A DNA stretch of 64,000 bases from CAVZCK01 sp963798805 (GTDB taxonomy: Bacteria; Pseudomonadota; Alphaproteobacteria; Rhizobiales; Rhodomicrobiaceae): the NCBI GenBank assembly GCA_963798805.1, contig CAWCVC010000016.1, positions 62,001 through 126,000 of the forward strand, read 5' to 3'. Of the stretch, positions 17,137 through 26,577 are shown piece after piece. A model generated the notes under the pieces. The model was given only the letters and a program-made list of their open reading frames with translations. It had not been told where the DNA came from and made no database searches. Within the stretch, counting starts at the first letter, position 1; every line of letters begins with the position of its first letter. The translations under genes were made by a program, and so were the position numbers.

Positions 17137-17709
17137 CTATCTCCGGACATATCCAGGAGTTGTCAGATAATCCGTATAACGCGCAATCGCACTGTTATCT
17201 TCCACAAGCTCACGCACGCGTTTGGAGAAGTTCAGCCGACTGACCTGCCCAACCCGGATGCCGAACACCTTGAGTGTGCCCCTGATCACGTTCTCGATGT
17301 CGCGGCGCCGGTCGATCAGGGCGCGGCGCGCCACCAGCAGAAGCCGTAGTTCCTGGCCTGCGCTGCTCTTGATATGTACCTGCCGGAACCATCCCGTACG
17401 CATCATCTGTGCGATGCCGCGTGCGTCGTTACGATCGGTCTTGTTGCGCATCGCGGCAAGCGCCGTTTGCATGTGCCGAGCCTCGACGCACACCACCGGC
17501 AATCCCAGTTTCGCCAGCCCATCATGAAGCCACATCGGTCCGGCCTCGTGCCCGACCCGCTCGAAGGTGAGACCGGTCTTGCCAAGCCAGGCGGCGATGT
17601 GGTCGGGTTCGGTTGCCAACGATCGCTCCTTCACGATCTTGCCCGCCTCATCCACAATGCAAACCGACGTGGTCTTCACCGAAACATCCAACCCGACGTA
17701 ATATGTCAC
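17137..17709 (-). pseudogene. IS110-family transposase, N-terminal half only
   Basis: 190 codons of a DEDD (RuvC-like) IS110 transposase: MTYYVGLDVSVKTTSVCIVD carries the first Asp, FERVGHEAGPMWLHDGL the Glu region, and MRNKTDRNDARGIAQMMR the Asp-rich box. The frame stops after NFSKRVRELVEDN. The C-terminal serine-containing domain (normally another 150 or so residues) is missing and I do not find it elsewhere in the window. A truncated, inactive remnant. Confidence 0.85.
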
Positions 17710-17915
17710 CGCTGTCCTCCTTCGTGCGTCAGCCTTGAGGTCGATCCAATCGGACCTCGTTCTACCTGACCGGAGGACAGCACCTGTGCCTGTTTTGGGC
17801 AGTAGGGATTACCGCAGCTAGCTGCCGGAAATATTTCGGCGCTGAAATCGAGGCTCCTCGATGCCTGGACCGGCTGGGCTGCAACAGCTCAGCTACTGAC
17901 CTGCAGTGGCTCGCG

Positions 17916-18083
17916 ATGGCGTTAATGTCGCTGATCCTCATGCGCTTCGTCGGGCTGTTCACGGCGAGCACGATCAATCAGGCGCTCGTGGTGCTCGGCG
18001 GCTATGCATTCGTGCTGGCGGGGAAACTGGGATGGGAGTGGTTCGCAACATTAAAGCGCTGCCACGCACGAACTCTGCTCTAA
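17916..18083 (+). pseudogene. Fragment of a membrane protein ending at the IS5 insertion
   Basis: Open frame of 55 residues (MALMSLILMRFVGLFTASTI, then ALVVLGGYAFVLAGKLGWEW) with two hydrophobic segments. It ends at the TAA that is part of the CTAA duplicated by the adjacent IS5 element; the same stop would be used without the insertion. No ribosome site is obvious, and it is likely the tail of a broken membrane protein. Confidence 0.3.
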
Positions 18084-19379
18084 CAGGCTGCTGAAAAACC
18101 GACCAGCTGACAGCGTCCGGCGAATATGATTCCCTCCTCGCCAGTCATCATGGAGGCGAAGATGCGGGGATCGGACGAGCAGAATGGGGCCTTGTTCAGC
18201 TATGTGAACCTGGAGGAGCGGGTTCCGGCGGGGCATCCGCTGCGGACGATCCGCAAGATAGTCAACGCTGCTCTTGTGACACTCGATGCCGAGTTTGCCG
18301 GACTCTACGCCTCTGAAGGCCGCCCCTCGATCCCACCGGAGCGGCTGCTGCGTGCGGCGCTGATCCAGATTCTGTTCTCCATCCGTTCGGAACGCCAACT
18401 TATGGAGCAGATGCGGTACAATCTGCTGTTCCGCTGGTTCGTTGGGCTCGGCATCGATGACCCTGTATGGGCGCCCACCGTGTTCACAAAGAACCGCGAC
18501 CGTCTGCTTACGATCTCCATCGCCCGCAAATTCCTCGCGGCCATTCTGGTGGACAAGGCGGTCAAACCGCTGCTGTCAGACGAGCATTTCTCCGTGGACG
18601 GGACGCTGATTCAGGCTTGGGCTTCGATGAAAAGTTTCCAACCCAGGCAGGCGTTAGCCGGCGCCGAGCCGTCGGCCGGCGGCGATGCAGGCCCAGGCCA
18701 GGATGGCAGCGCGCCGTCTACCGAAACATCAGCGAAAAGTCGCAATGCCGAGGTGGACTTCCACGGCCAGAAGCGCTCGAACGACACCCATGCCTCGCTC
18801 ACCGATCCCGAGGCGCGCCTTTATCGCAAGGGGCCGGGCAAGGAAGCCAAGCTCTGCTTCATGGGCCATGCCTTGATGGAGAACCGCAACGGGCTGGCGG
18901 TCGACGGTTGCCTCACAGAGGCCGATGGCCATGCGGAACGGGAGACCGCGCTTGCCATGATCGAGCCTCGCGCCGACCGGCCCGGGCGCATCACCCTCGG
19001 CGCCGACAAGGCCTACGACGTGGAGGATTTGGTCAATGAGCTGCGGTCCATGAACGTGACGCCGCATGTGGCGGCCAAGGTCACTGGCTCGGCGATCGAC
19101 GGCCGCACCACCCGGCACGCCGGATACGCCCTCAGCCAGCGTGTCCGCAAGCGGATCGAGGAGGTGTTCGGTTGGGGCAAGACCATCGGCCCGCTCGCCA
19201 GAACCATGCTGCGCGGCCTTGATCGTGTCGGCGCGCAATTCACCTTCACGCTCGCCGCATACGATCTCGGCCGGCTCCCGAAACTGCTTGCCGCATAAAC
19301 AACAAAAGGCCACCAGAGCCGGCGAAGGAGAACGTGAAGGGAAAAACGGTTTTATTCACGCCCGTTTTTCAGCAGCCTG
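18084..19379 (+). mobile_element. Intact IS5-family insertion sequence
   Basis: 1296 bp bounded by CAGGCTGCTGAAAAAC inverted repeats (left at 18084; right, read inward, CAGGCTGCTGAAAAACGGG from 19379). CTAA occurs at 18080-18083 and 19380-19383, the 4-bp CTAR-type target duplication of this family. One full-length transposase is inside. Confidence 0.93.
18162..19298 (+). CDS. IS5-family DDE transposase
   Basis: 378-residue transposase with the N-terminal DUF772 domain (ERVPAGHPLRTIRKIVN; SIRSERQLMEQMRYNLLFRW) and a DDE_Tnp_1 catalytic domain: Asp in EHFSVDGTLIQAWAS, Asp in TLGADKAYDVEDLV, and Glu in RKRIEEVFGWGKTI (the Y-2-R-3-E-6-K region). Start ATG 18162 has GGAGG five bases upstream; an earlier in-frame start at 18126 lacks one. 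Complete, so the element may be mobile. Confidence 0.92.
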   Translation: MRGSDEQNGALFSYVNLEERVPAGHPLRTIRKIVNAALVTLDAEFAGLYASEGRPSIPPERLLRAALIQILFSIRSERQLMEQMRYNLLFRWFVGLGIDDPVWAPTVFTKNRDRLLTISIARKFLAAILVDKAVKPLLSDEHFSVDGTLIQAWASMKSFQPRQALAGAEPSAGGDAGPGQDGSAPSTETSAKSRNAEVDFHGQKRSNDTHASLTDPEARLYRKGPGKEAKLCFMGHALMENRNGLAVDGCLTEADGHAERETALAMIEPRADRPGRITLGADKAYDVEDLVNELRSMNVTPHVAAKVTGSAIDGRTTRHAGYALSQRVRKRIEEVFGWGKTIGPLARTMLRGLDRVGAQFTFTLAAYDLGRLPKLLAA

Positions 19380-19714
19380 CTAATGCAGACAAACATTTAC
19401 GACTGCATGATTTCCGCAAAGCGGTGATTTTCTCCTTCAAAGCTAAATACGCTTTACGGAGCGCTAGCGATGAGTGCCGACATTGTTGACACCTTCCAAT
19501 TAGGCGCCGGTTCGGCACTGGCGCATGATGGCCAGAAAGCCTGCGCTACCTGATCCAGAGTGGCCGTGGAGGGAACGGTTACGTCCGCCTTCCAGTTTCG
19601 AATCCTCCGATCAAACCTCGGAAGCGAATGACATGGCCAAGGTCCCGGGAATACAGCCGGCTGGCCCCCGATGGGACCGTCGCGCGGAACCGAGGTCACC
19701 ACGGAACGCTCGTG
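19380..19714. other. Intergenic, nothing recognised
   Basis: About 335 bp after the IS5 element and before the exported-protein genes. No supported gene, repeat or terminator. Confidence 0.5.
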
Positions 19715-20089
19715 ATGACTCGAATTTTTATCATAACGTCCGCTCTACTAGCCTTAACGCCGAGCGTAGTTTTGCCCGCTCTGGCGCAAGGGACCGCCAC
19801 GAAAGCGCCTGAACCGCCGCTCGCTAAGCAGATCAACGATGGGAAGTGGCTGCCGCAAAAAGAAGCGGAGGTCTTGCGTGACAATCTGTATTACCAGCGC
19901 GCCGTTTTTGCTTATCAGACCATGCTGCCGGCCCTGAACGTTATCCACGGCACCGGAGTCGAATTTTTCGACCAGCCCTGGAAGCCCGATGACGTCGTGA
20001 AGGTGAAGTCAGGTCAGTCGCCCGAGTCGACCGGGGCCACTGCGCAGCCTGGTCCCTCCAATGAGGGAAGCGGCAAGTCGGGCAGGTGA
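19715..20089 (+). CDS. Exported protein of unknown function
   Basis: 124 residues starting MTRIFIITSALLALTPSVVL with a Sec signal peptide, probable cleavage after PALAQ. The mature part has EAEVLRDNLYYQRAVFAYQT and MLPALNVIHGTG, faintly like the N-terminal helix of DUF1254 proteins (YQRAV..Y..ALP), but it ends in a low-complexity Ser/Gly/Pro tail, so it could be a truncated DUF1254 protein. A longer reading from 19628 lacks a signal peptide at its N-terminus. Confidence 0.5.
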   Translation: MTRIFIITSALLALTPSVVLPALAQGTATKAPEPPLAKQINDGKWLPQKEAEVLRDNLYYQRAVFAYQTMLPALNVIHGTGVEFFDQPWKPDDVVKVKSGQSPESTGATAQPGPSNEGSGKSGR

Positions 20090-20190
20090 ACCGATCTCCA
20101 CAGGACGCCTCAATTTCAAATTGAGGCGGTCTCAAATCGCAAGCCGGAGCGAAGCTTCATTCGGATGATCAGCCGCACGAGGAACACGCT

Positions 20191-20400
20191 ATGAAAAAGA
20201 AACACATCGACCATCCCGACATCACCCGGCGCGACGCGATAAAGGGCGGCGTCGGCGTTGCATCGCTGGCCGCTCTGAGTGCCAGAGCGGCCGTTCCGGG
20301 TACTGTCTCGATCGCATCGATCGCTCCGGCGCGCCTCTCCTCCAGCGCGCCTTTCAATACGGCGTTTTCGGCGGAAATCGCATCAACCAAATGGAGTTAA
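20191..20400 (+). CDS. Short Tat-signal protein, probably truncated
   Basis: 69 residues: KHIDHPDITRRDAIKGGVGV then ASLAALSARAAV is a twin-arginine signal with RR followed by a hydrophobic core. Only about 35 residues follow, too few for a folded Tat substrate, so it looks like the front of a longer exported enzyme cut short. It ends 4 nt before the next gene's start, so the two may share a transcript. Confidence 0.5.
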   Translation: MKKKHIDHPDITRRDAIKGGVGVASLAALSARAAVPGTVSIASIAPARLSSSAPFNTAFSAEIASTKWS

Positions 20401-20404
20401 CGGC

Positions 20405-20938
20405 ATGTCTGGCAGAATGATCTGTTCCGCAGTCGCCTTCGGCGCCATCGTCGTCCTCGGTTCGGCGACCGCGTTCGCCGTTGAAGCGCCCCCGAAGAGT
20501 GGCAACACGTCCTACACCACGCATTTCACCTTCGTGCCGAAGTCGTCCATCGATATTCCGGGCGTCGGCACGGCCACCGCTCTCGAAGCGACTGGCCCGA
20601 CAGAGAACACCAAGGGAGAAGCGTTCCTCGACAAGATGAAGGCGAAATGCGCCGCCGTCAGCGTCGAGTCGGGCGGCAAAAAATGGATCGACGGCGCTTG
20701 CGCGCTGACCGACGCCGACGGCGATGTCGTCTTCTCCACCTTCGACACACGCGACCTCGACAAATCGCAGCCGAAGATGGACTGCGGCACGCACATCGTG
20801 ACGGGAGGCACCGGCAAGTACAAAGGCATTACCGGCAAGGAGCCGTTCGCCTGCATCAGCAAGGATGCGCCCGCCGGTTCGCCCGAAGGCGCGTTTGCAA
20901 TCGATATCCCTCACAACACGACGTGGGCGATCAAGTAG
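20405..20938 (+). CDS. Secreted hypothetical protein
   Basis: 177 residues with a Sec signal peptide (MICSAVAFGAIVVLGSATAF, cleavage likely AFA-VEA). The mature part, rich in Gly, Lys and Asp, has KMKAKCAAVSVESGGKKWID, DGACALTDADGDVVFSTFD and HIVTGGTGKYKGITGKEPFA, reminiscent of small periplasmic beta-barrel proteins (allene-oxide-cyclase-like) seen in rhizobia. Three cysteines lie in the mature chain. ATG 20405 is preceded by GGAG nine bases upstream. Confidence 0.7.
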   Translation: MSGRMICSAVAFGAIVVLGSATAFAVEAPPKSGNTSYTTHFTFVPKSSIDIPGVGTATALEATGPTENTKGEAFLDKMKAKCAAVSVESGGKKWIDGACALTDADGDVVFSTFDTRDLDKSQPKMDCGTHIVTGGTGKYKGITGKEPFACISKDAPAGSPEGAFAIDIPHNTTWAIK

Positions 20939-21375
20939 CCCGTGTCTGGCTGTCCGGCGCGTTCCAAAGCTACGGCGGGCCGGGCAGCAGACCTGCCTCC
21001 GGTCGATGAGTGTCCGCTTATTAAAGCGACAAGGACGCTGAGTGAGCTGGATGTGGTAAAGTGGTAGCGATTCTGGCTGTCCGCAGGAATCATGCAACTG
21101 ACCCAACGATATTGCAGCTGCTCAGGGCTGGTTTGGGTCAAAACTACGCGTGACGCCGAATGGGGCGGCACGGCAAGAAAGAGGCGCTTTTCTCCGGTGG
21201 GGCGACCGAGCCGTGAAGGGAGAGATCGCGGTGTTTTTCGCCGTCTAAACCCGGTGCGTCAACGGCGAGGTGATGATGAAAGCTATCCGTAACCAATCAT
21301 CGTCCTGTGGTCGCGCTGCGTGGCCCTGGCAACGACAGCTCCAGATCGTACTTTCAGCCTGCCAAAACATTTTTG
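20939..21375. other. Intergenic, nothing recognised
   Basis: About 440 bp between convergent genes. No supported coding frame and no clear terminator hairpin. Confidence 0.5.
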
Positions 21376-22545
21376 CTAAGACGGTGTCCCGTCACGCTGG
21401 GCTTTGGCTCCGACTACCGTGTCTGCAATAGGCTGCCGATCGCTGCGCCATTTCTTAATGCGCAACGACAGGGATGTAACGAAACGTCTAAGCCCTCCCC
21501 ATAGCAGAAATCCTAAATCTTCTAGGACGTGGGCTGCAGTTACATCTCTTGCGCGCGCTTGCAACCGCTCAAGTTCAAATGCCTTAATAACATCGGCACC
21601 AATAACTTTCTCGCCGAGATCCGTCCTGATTATTTGAATATCACCCAGCCCATTCATGGTTACGCTGATTAATCCCAAACTCGAAAGAGCTGATCGCACC
21701 GTTTTGACAGAAACAATATCAACGCCTAATACATTATGCCCTGTTGTTCTTTGAATTAGATCACCTATCAGTTCATAAAATCTATATTCAGGCAAAGCGT
21801 TCTGCAGTCTAACTACTAAGAATTGAGCGATATTGTTATTATCTAGTGTTAAAAGTCCATCGTGCGGTGTCTCGTCGTGTTGAGCCTGTTTGTAAGTATA
21901 TCTTATCTCTGTCTGTTTATTTAGTAGCTCTATGATACGTTCCGCCAATGGTATCTGTTTTTGATCGAGTAGCTGATTTTGGAGTATTTTGGTCTCTTCT
22001 TCGAGCGCAACGATTTTTCTCAACAACTCCTCTTGTGTTTCCTTTCCGCCGCGTACCCAGCCATCCCGTGGATACTTTTTTGTGGTTGTCGCAAGCGAGT
22101 TAATCAGGCGATAACACAATTCCGTTTCATCTTTCCAATAACTAATTAAACGGCCGGTGCTAAGACGCTCTCGAAAACGATCTAACAATTCACGTTTATC
22201 TCTTGCCGTTTCCCTTTTTTCTTTATCTAATAAATCGATATTCTCTCGCAACAATGCAATAACCGGAATACCATTTTGCACGGCATAGTCGTACTCTTTC
22301 TCGGAGTAACTCAAGCCATCCGATGCTATCGTGCCGTATTTTCCGCCCACAACTGCAACATAATAATCGGAATCGTCAATTACGGTTTTTATGAAATTGA
22401 ATTGCTCTTCGTCAATCGCTGGAAAAAACTCCATACCGGCGGCAATATAGTTGCATTCAGCGAGAGTGCGAAGGATTCTCTCTCTTTCAAACTTGAGATC
22501 AAGATAGGTTGAGCTAATGAATACCTGGAATCTTTTGCTCGCCAT
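21376..22545 (-). CDS. DUF4062 domain protein, possible defence effector
   Basis: 389 residues. The N-terminal 110 residues are a DUF4062 domain: FQVFISSTYLDLKFERERIL, GMEFFPAIDEEQFNFIKTVI, YYVAVVGGKYGTI, GLSYSEKEYDYAVQNGIPVI, a TIR/deoxyribosyltransferase-like Rossmann fold. A coiled coil (about residues 168-195, EELLRKIVALEEETKILQNQ) follows, then an alpha/beta C-terminal region of unknown fold that resembles a winged helix (VSVKTVRSALSSLGLISVTM). The gene is far more AT-rich than its neighbours, so it was acquired separately. DUF4062 often sits in STAND or other anti-phage proteins as a sensor or NAD-related effector domain; no partner gene is present here. Confidence 0.75.
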   Translation of the reverse strand: MASKRFQVFISSTYLDLKFERERILRTLAECNYIAAGMEFFPAIDEEQFNFIKTVIDDSDYYVAVVGGKYGTIASDGLSYSEKEYDYAVQNGIPVIALLRENIDLLDKEKRETARDKRELLDRFRERLSTGRLISYWKDETELCYRLINSLATTTKKYPRDGWVRGGKETQEELLRKIVALEEETKILQNQLLDQKQIPLAERIIELLNKQTEIRYTYKQAQHDETPHDGLLTLDNNNIAQFLVVRLQNALPEYRFYELIGDLIQRTTGHNVLGVDIVSVKTVRSALSSLGLISVTMNGLGDIQIIRTDLGEKVIGADVIKAFELERLQARARDVTAAHVLEDLGFLLWGGLRRFVTSLSLRIKKWRSDRQPIADTVVGAKAQRDGTPS

Positions 22546-22624
22546 CTATTTTATCCCGCATCACCTTGAAATCAATGTTTTCTCTGTATGTTTGCTGTCG
22601 GTGGACCGTTCCCGTGCGAAGCTA

Positions 22625-23762
22625 GTGCACTGACTCATTCAGATGGTGCAGGCAGGCGCTTGAGTTTGCCGAAAATTTCTTTGGCGGATTTCGTCCAGAC
22701 AAAGGGCTTGGGGTGACCGTTGTGATCGCGGATGTAGCGGCGGATGGCATCTTCCAATTCGGCGACGGATTTGAAGACGCCGCGACGGATGCGCCTTCGG
22801 GTGATGACTGAGAAGAAGCCCTCGACGGCGTTGAGCCAGGATGCGGATGTGGGCGTGAAGTGGAAGACCCAGCGCGGATTGTCGGCCAGCCATTGCTTGA
22901 CCTTGGGATGCTTGTGGGTGGCGTAATTGTCGAGGATGGCATGGATGACCTTTCCCGCCGGAACGGCGCGCTCCACCGCATTGAGGAACTTGATAAACTC
23001 CTGATGCCGGTGCTTTTGCATGCAACGCCCCAACACGGTGCCATCGAGAATATTGAGCGCGGCGAACAGGGTGGTGGTGCCATTCCGCTTATAATCGTGG
23101 GTCATGGTTGCGCATTTGCCGGGCTTCAGCGGAAGGCCGGGTTGCGTGCGATCGAGCGCCTGAATCTGGCTTTTCTCATCGATGGACAGCACCACGGCAT
23201 GACAGGGCGGCTCCATGTACAGGCCGACGACATCCTCCACTTTCGCGGCAAAGGCGGGATCGTTGGACATCTTGAAGGTGCGTAAGCGGTGAGGTTGAAG
23301 GCGATGCCCATCCCAGATGCGTTGCACCGTCCGCAAGCTGACGCCGACAGCCTTGGCGACCGCCCGGCCGGTCCAATGCGTCGCGTTATGGGGTGGCTCG
23401 GAGCATGGCAGCGCCAGCACCCTGGCCACGGTCTCCAACTGAACAGGGGCTTTGCCCGGCTTGCGCGTCTTGTCCCGCAAGAGGCCATCCACCCCTTGCT
23501 CGGCATATCGCAACTGCCAGCGCCACACCGCCGGGCGACTGCCACCGATCTGCCTCGCCACCTCCAGAACGGGCAGCCTGTCTGCCGAAAGAAGAACGAT
23601 CCGTGCCCGCTGGACGTGCTTCTGCGCGCTGTTGCGATCCTCAATAACCGCCGCCAAACGCGCGCGGTCCTCAGAGGCGATGATGATGCTGACGGTTTGT
23701 GCCATATCAGCAGAATCGCACGAACTAGGCCGCGTGTAAATCCTCTGTTTGCGTCAGTGCAC
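22625..23762 (-). mobile_element. Intact IS630-family insertion sequence
   Basis: Inverted ends GTGCACTGAC (22625-22634) and GTCAGTGCAC (23753-23762) flanked on both sides by TA (22623-22624 and 23763-23764), the dinucleotide target duplication of this mariner-like family. One full-length transposase. Confidence 0.92.
22635..23705 (-). CDS. IS630-family transposase
   Basis: 356-residue DDE transposase. N-terminal HTH (ARQIGGSRPAVWRWQLRYAE) with a second HTH (AKAVGVSLRTVQRIWDGHRL), then the catalytic DDE: Asp in VLSIDEKSQIQALDR, Asp in IHAILDNYATHKHPKV and the third acidic residue in SWLNAVEGFFSVITRRRI. Complete, with a C-terminal KSAKEIFGKLKRL. It is a different subgroup from the broken IS630 copy at 53061-54117. 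Confidence 0.93.
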   Translation of the reverse strand: MAQTVSIIIASEDRARLAAVIEDRNSAQKHVQRARIVLLSADRLPVLEVARQIGGSRPAVWRWQLRYAEQGVDGLLRDKTRKPGKAPVQLETVARVLALPCSEPPHNATHWTGRAVAKAVGVSLRTVQRIWDGHRLQPHRLRTFKMSNDPAFAAKVEDVVGLYMEPPCHAVVLSIDEKSQIQALDRTQPGLPLKPGKCATMTHDYKRNGTTTLFAALNILDGTVLGRCMQKHRHQEFIKFLNAVERAVPAGKVIHAILDNYATHKHPKVKQWLADNPRWVFHFTPTSASWLNAVEGFFSVITRRRIRRGVFKSVAELEDAIRRYIRDHNGHPKPFVWTKSAKEIFGKLKRLPAPSE

Positions 23763-24418
23763 TAGCATTTTTCTATAGTTGGTTCACTATTTTGACGTGC
23801 ATACGTGACAGTACAGATAGGATGGGATGTCATCGACCGATTTCTCAGCGGCCTTGCAGGCGCTTTCCTGGATCGCTGCAGCGCATTTTCGAGATGCCCC
23901 TGAGATATAAGGCCTGAGACTGTCAGTTGCACTCACGACCGGATCGAGGCGTCTGCCGAAATGCTCGATTCGGGCCGTGACAGCCGCTTTCTCGCCCTAT
24001 GCAGACGCGCTTGAACCTGATTGTAGGATTACCTTATCAGCGCAATCGCCTCGCGCGTCAGGTGAAACACACCGCTCGGCTCGCGCATCTCCTCCCTTTC
24101 GTCGCCTTCGCCCGCTTCACCGCGTAGTTTTCTCATCACTTTTTTCCTATCCGCTTCGACCGCCTCGCGCACGATCGGCTCATCCCATTTTAATCGGATG
24201 ACGGCGGCAGGGCTTTCCGCCAGATGCGCCTCGAATTCCTCCTGGGTGATGAAGACGAAGACGGGCAGCGCAATAATGGATGTAGATCGGCGTCGCTTAG
24301 CGACCCCACCCAGGTATGCAAATTCAACAGCTTACGAAGCCGATCGGCGTTGAAACCCGCGCCAATTCGCAGCTAGTGCCCACGCCGAGTCACACGGCTG
24401 CGGCAGGACACGACCAAG
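23763..24418. other. Intergenic with a decayed reading frame
   Basis: About 650 bp without an intact gene. On the minus strand 23787-23989 is open (VTARIEHFGRRLDPV, then SGASRKCAAAIQE) but has no start codon. The first part of it is repeated at 52545-52585. Confidence 0.45.
23944..23984. repeat. 41-bp dispersed repeat, copy A
   Basis: TCGAGGCGTCTGCCGAAAT followed by CGATTCG and CGTGACAGC; 36 of 41 positions match 52545-52585. On the minus strand both copies read through RI..FGRRL, so the repeat may be a coding remnant. Confidence 0.55.
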
Positions 24419-24613
24419 TTGCCCCGAAATCGGTCCCGTAATGGGTCTCCCAATCAAGAAAGAGACCGATTTGAGGGCGGTTTGAGACCCGAAGACATCC
24501 CCGAAAGCGCCGAAGACCGCATTTCGCCTGCTGCAAATGACCCCTTAATGGGGCTGATATTGGCACTCGCGAAACGCTATCCTGTTGTCCGTGAAGCGAT
24601 AAAGAGCCGGTAA
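24419..24613 (+). CDS. Small hypothetical protein
   Basis: Possible 64-residue protein, TTG start, with a polar N-terminus (PNQERDRFEGGLRPEDIPES) and a helical C-terminus (NDPLMGLILALAKRYPVVRE). It lies 120 nt before the helicase-like gene in the same direction, so it may belong to that element. Weak evidence: no clear ribosome site. Confidence 0.3.
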   Translation: MPRNRSRNGSPNQERDRFEGGLRPEDIPESAEDRISPAANDPLMGLILALAKRYPVVREAIKSR

Positions 24614-24733
24614 GGCCTGCTTCAGCCTTCAAGACCGAAAACCCAAAAATGCCCTGTCCGGATTTTTCACCCGGCGGCCGCGCTCCGCCCGGTTGCGGGC
24701 GCATGTGTCGAAACCTGCCGCTTGGGGATGGCG

Positions 24734-26272
24734 ATGTCCGACCGCGCAACGTTCGTGAAGGAGGAGCCCCTTCCTGGGCGCGCCGAGATCGATCTGCGCC
24801 TCGGCGAGCGTCCCACCGCCACGGACGAGGCCATCGACATCCTCAAGGAGCGCGGCGGGCTTTATGAGCGCAGCGGCGAACTGGTCCGGATTGCCGGCTG
24901 TCAGATTCTCCCCGTCGAAGAGTGCTGGCTGACCGACTACCTCGCTCGCCATATGCGCTTCTTCCGCTATAAGGTCTCCGGCGAGGATTGGCTGCGTCGC
25001 GAGGCCGATCCGCCGGGCTGGCTCGCCAAGACCGTCATAGCCAAGACGGCAGAGCGCGGCCTCCCCGAACTCGCCGGCATCATTACAGCCCCGACCTTGC
25101 GCCCTGACGGATCACTCATCGACCGGCCCGGCTTCGATGCCGAAACCGGCCTGTACCTGCAGGAACGCGACTGGCCGGAGATACCCACGGAGCCGAGTGT
25201 CGAAATCTTGCGCGAAGCTTGGCGTAGCCTCTGGCGGCCTTTTGCCGAATTCCCTTATGCCTCGCTGGAGGATCGCGGCGCGGCGGTCGCTGCCATCCTC
25301 ACCGCCACGGTCCGGCGAACCTTGCCGCGTGCGCCCGCCTTCAGCTTCGACGCCCCAAGCGCAGGCAGCGGCAAAACTCTGCTCGCCACCTGCATCGCAG
25401 AGTTGGCAGGCGGCGAGGTCGCCGTCATCCCCGAATGCCGCAACGAGGAGGAATTGCGCAAGCGGCTTCTCTCCTCGCTCCGCGCCGGCCAGCCTTCGAT
25501 CCTGCTCGACAATGTCAAGGGCCAGTTCGCCTCCTCAGCGCTGGAGGCTTTCCTTACCGACGATCACTATTCCGACCGCATGTTGGGCGTCTCGCAGATG
25601 CTGCGTCTGCCAACCAATGTGCTCGTGCTCATCAGCGGCAATAATTTCGTGCCGCGCGGCGATCTCTGGCGACGCATCGTGACCGCCCGGATCGATCCGA
25701 AAGCCGAACATGCCGAACGGCGCAGCTTCGCACTCGATGCCCGCCGCCATTGCAGGGAGCACCGCCAGGCGCTGATCGCCGCCGCTCTCATCCTGCTGCG
25801 CGGTTTCATTGCGGCCGGCGGATCGCGGGCAACGCCCGATCGGCTCGCCTCGTTCGAAGCCTGGGACGATCTCATCCGTCAAGGCGTACTCTGGCTGACG
25901 CGGGAGGGCATCGCCGAGCTTGGCGATCCGGCCGCCTCGATCGCCACCGCCAAGGAGCGCGAGCCGGAGCGGCAGAAGCTGGCGGCGTTTCTGGAGACCG
26001 CCGCCGCCATTATGGGAATCGCCCCCGACGGCAAACGCTGGCGCACCGGCGATCTGATTCAGAAGGCCATGAATGCCCCTGTCTTTGACGAGGAGGCCCA
26101 GACGCTGCGCGACGTTCTTCTCGAAATCGCAGGCGAGCGCCATGTCATCAACCCGCGCATTCTCGGCCGCTGGATCGAACGCCACACCGACGACCGCTGC
26201 AACGGCCTGTATGTCGCCCGTGCCGGCGAGCGCGGCCGCGCCGCGCTCTGGCGGATCCAAAGAACGGAATGA
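24734..26272 (+). CDS. AAA+/helicase-like replication protein, copy 1
   Basis: 512 residues from ATG 24734 (MSDRATFVKEE), the start that best matches its paralogue. The central P-loop is FDAPSAGSGKTLLATCIAEL (about residues 203-222), followed by PSILLDNVKGQF, where the Asp-Asn pair replaces a classical Walker B DE, and VLVLISGNNFVPRGDLWRRI, a sensor-like segment with arginines. This layout is typical of helicase-like proteins carried by small integrative elements and phage satellites. Its product likely loads or unwinds the element's origin. It is followed by an HTH gene and an integrase, and is a close paralogue of 27945-29513. Confidence 0.7.
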   Translation: MSDRATFVKEEPLPGRAEIDLRLGERPTATDEAIDILKERGGLYERSGELVRIAGCQILPVEECWLTDYLARHMRFFRYKVSGEDWLRREADPPGWLAKTVIAKTAERGLPELAGIITAPTLRPDGSLIDRPGFDAETGLYLQERDWPEIPTEPSVEILREAWRSLWRPFAEFPYASLEDRGAAVAAILTATVRRTLPRAPAFSFDAPSAGSGKTLLATCIAELAGGEVAVIPECRNEEELRKRLLSSLRAGQPSILLDNVKGQFASSALEAFLTDDHYSDRMLGVSQMLRLPTNVLVLISGNNFVPRGDLWRRIVTARIDPKAEHAERRSFALDARRHCREHRQALIAAALILLRGFIAAGGSRATPDRLASFEAWDDLIRQGVLWLTREGIAELGDPAASIATAKEREPERQKLAAFLETAAAIMGIAPDGKRWRTGDLIQKAMNAPVFDEEAQTLRDVLLEIAGERHVINPRILGRWIERHTDDRCNGLYVARAGERGRAALWRIQRTE

Positions 26273-26328
26273 GATCTGGCTTGGATCTCATTGTTATGAC
26301 GAAGAAAGCCCGAAGTCGGTAGTCTCTT

Positions 26329-26577
26329 ATGGCAAGATTTCTTGGTGAAACGGAAGCGGCAAAAACCCTCGGCATTCCGCTTTCGACTTTCAGAAGCTGG
26401 GTCGAGAGCGGACTTTTGCCGAAGGCGCTGCCGGATCTCGGCCTTTATGATATGAAAGCGCTCGATAGCGCTTGCGACAGGATTTCAGGACTGGGTTCGT
26501 CGGAAAACGCATTGGATGCGTGGCGGCAGCGGAGGACGGCAAGGCATGGCCCGGGTTCGATTGAAGGGGGTGAATAA
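26329..26577 (+). CDS. Small MerR/AlpA-like helix-turn-helix protein
   Basis: 82 residues. FLGETEAAKTLGIPLSTFRS followed by WVESGLLPKALPDLGLYDMK is the helix-turn-helix and wing of excisionase/AlpA-type proteins. It overlaps the integrase start by 32 nt, so the pair is expressed together, as expected for an excisionase or integrase regulator. Confidence 0.7.
   Translation: MARFLGETEAAKTLGIPLSTFRSWVESGLLPKALPDLGLYDMKALDSACDRISGLGSSENALDAWRQRRTARHGPGSIEGGE

Noticed and set aside
25535..26260. 241-codon minus-strand frame opposite the helicase-like gene
   Set aside because: No family motifs, and the same shadow appears opposite the paralogue at 28782-29690, as expected from codon bias of the real genes.
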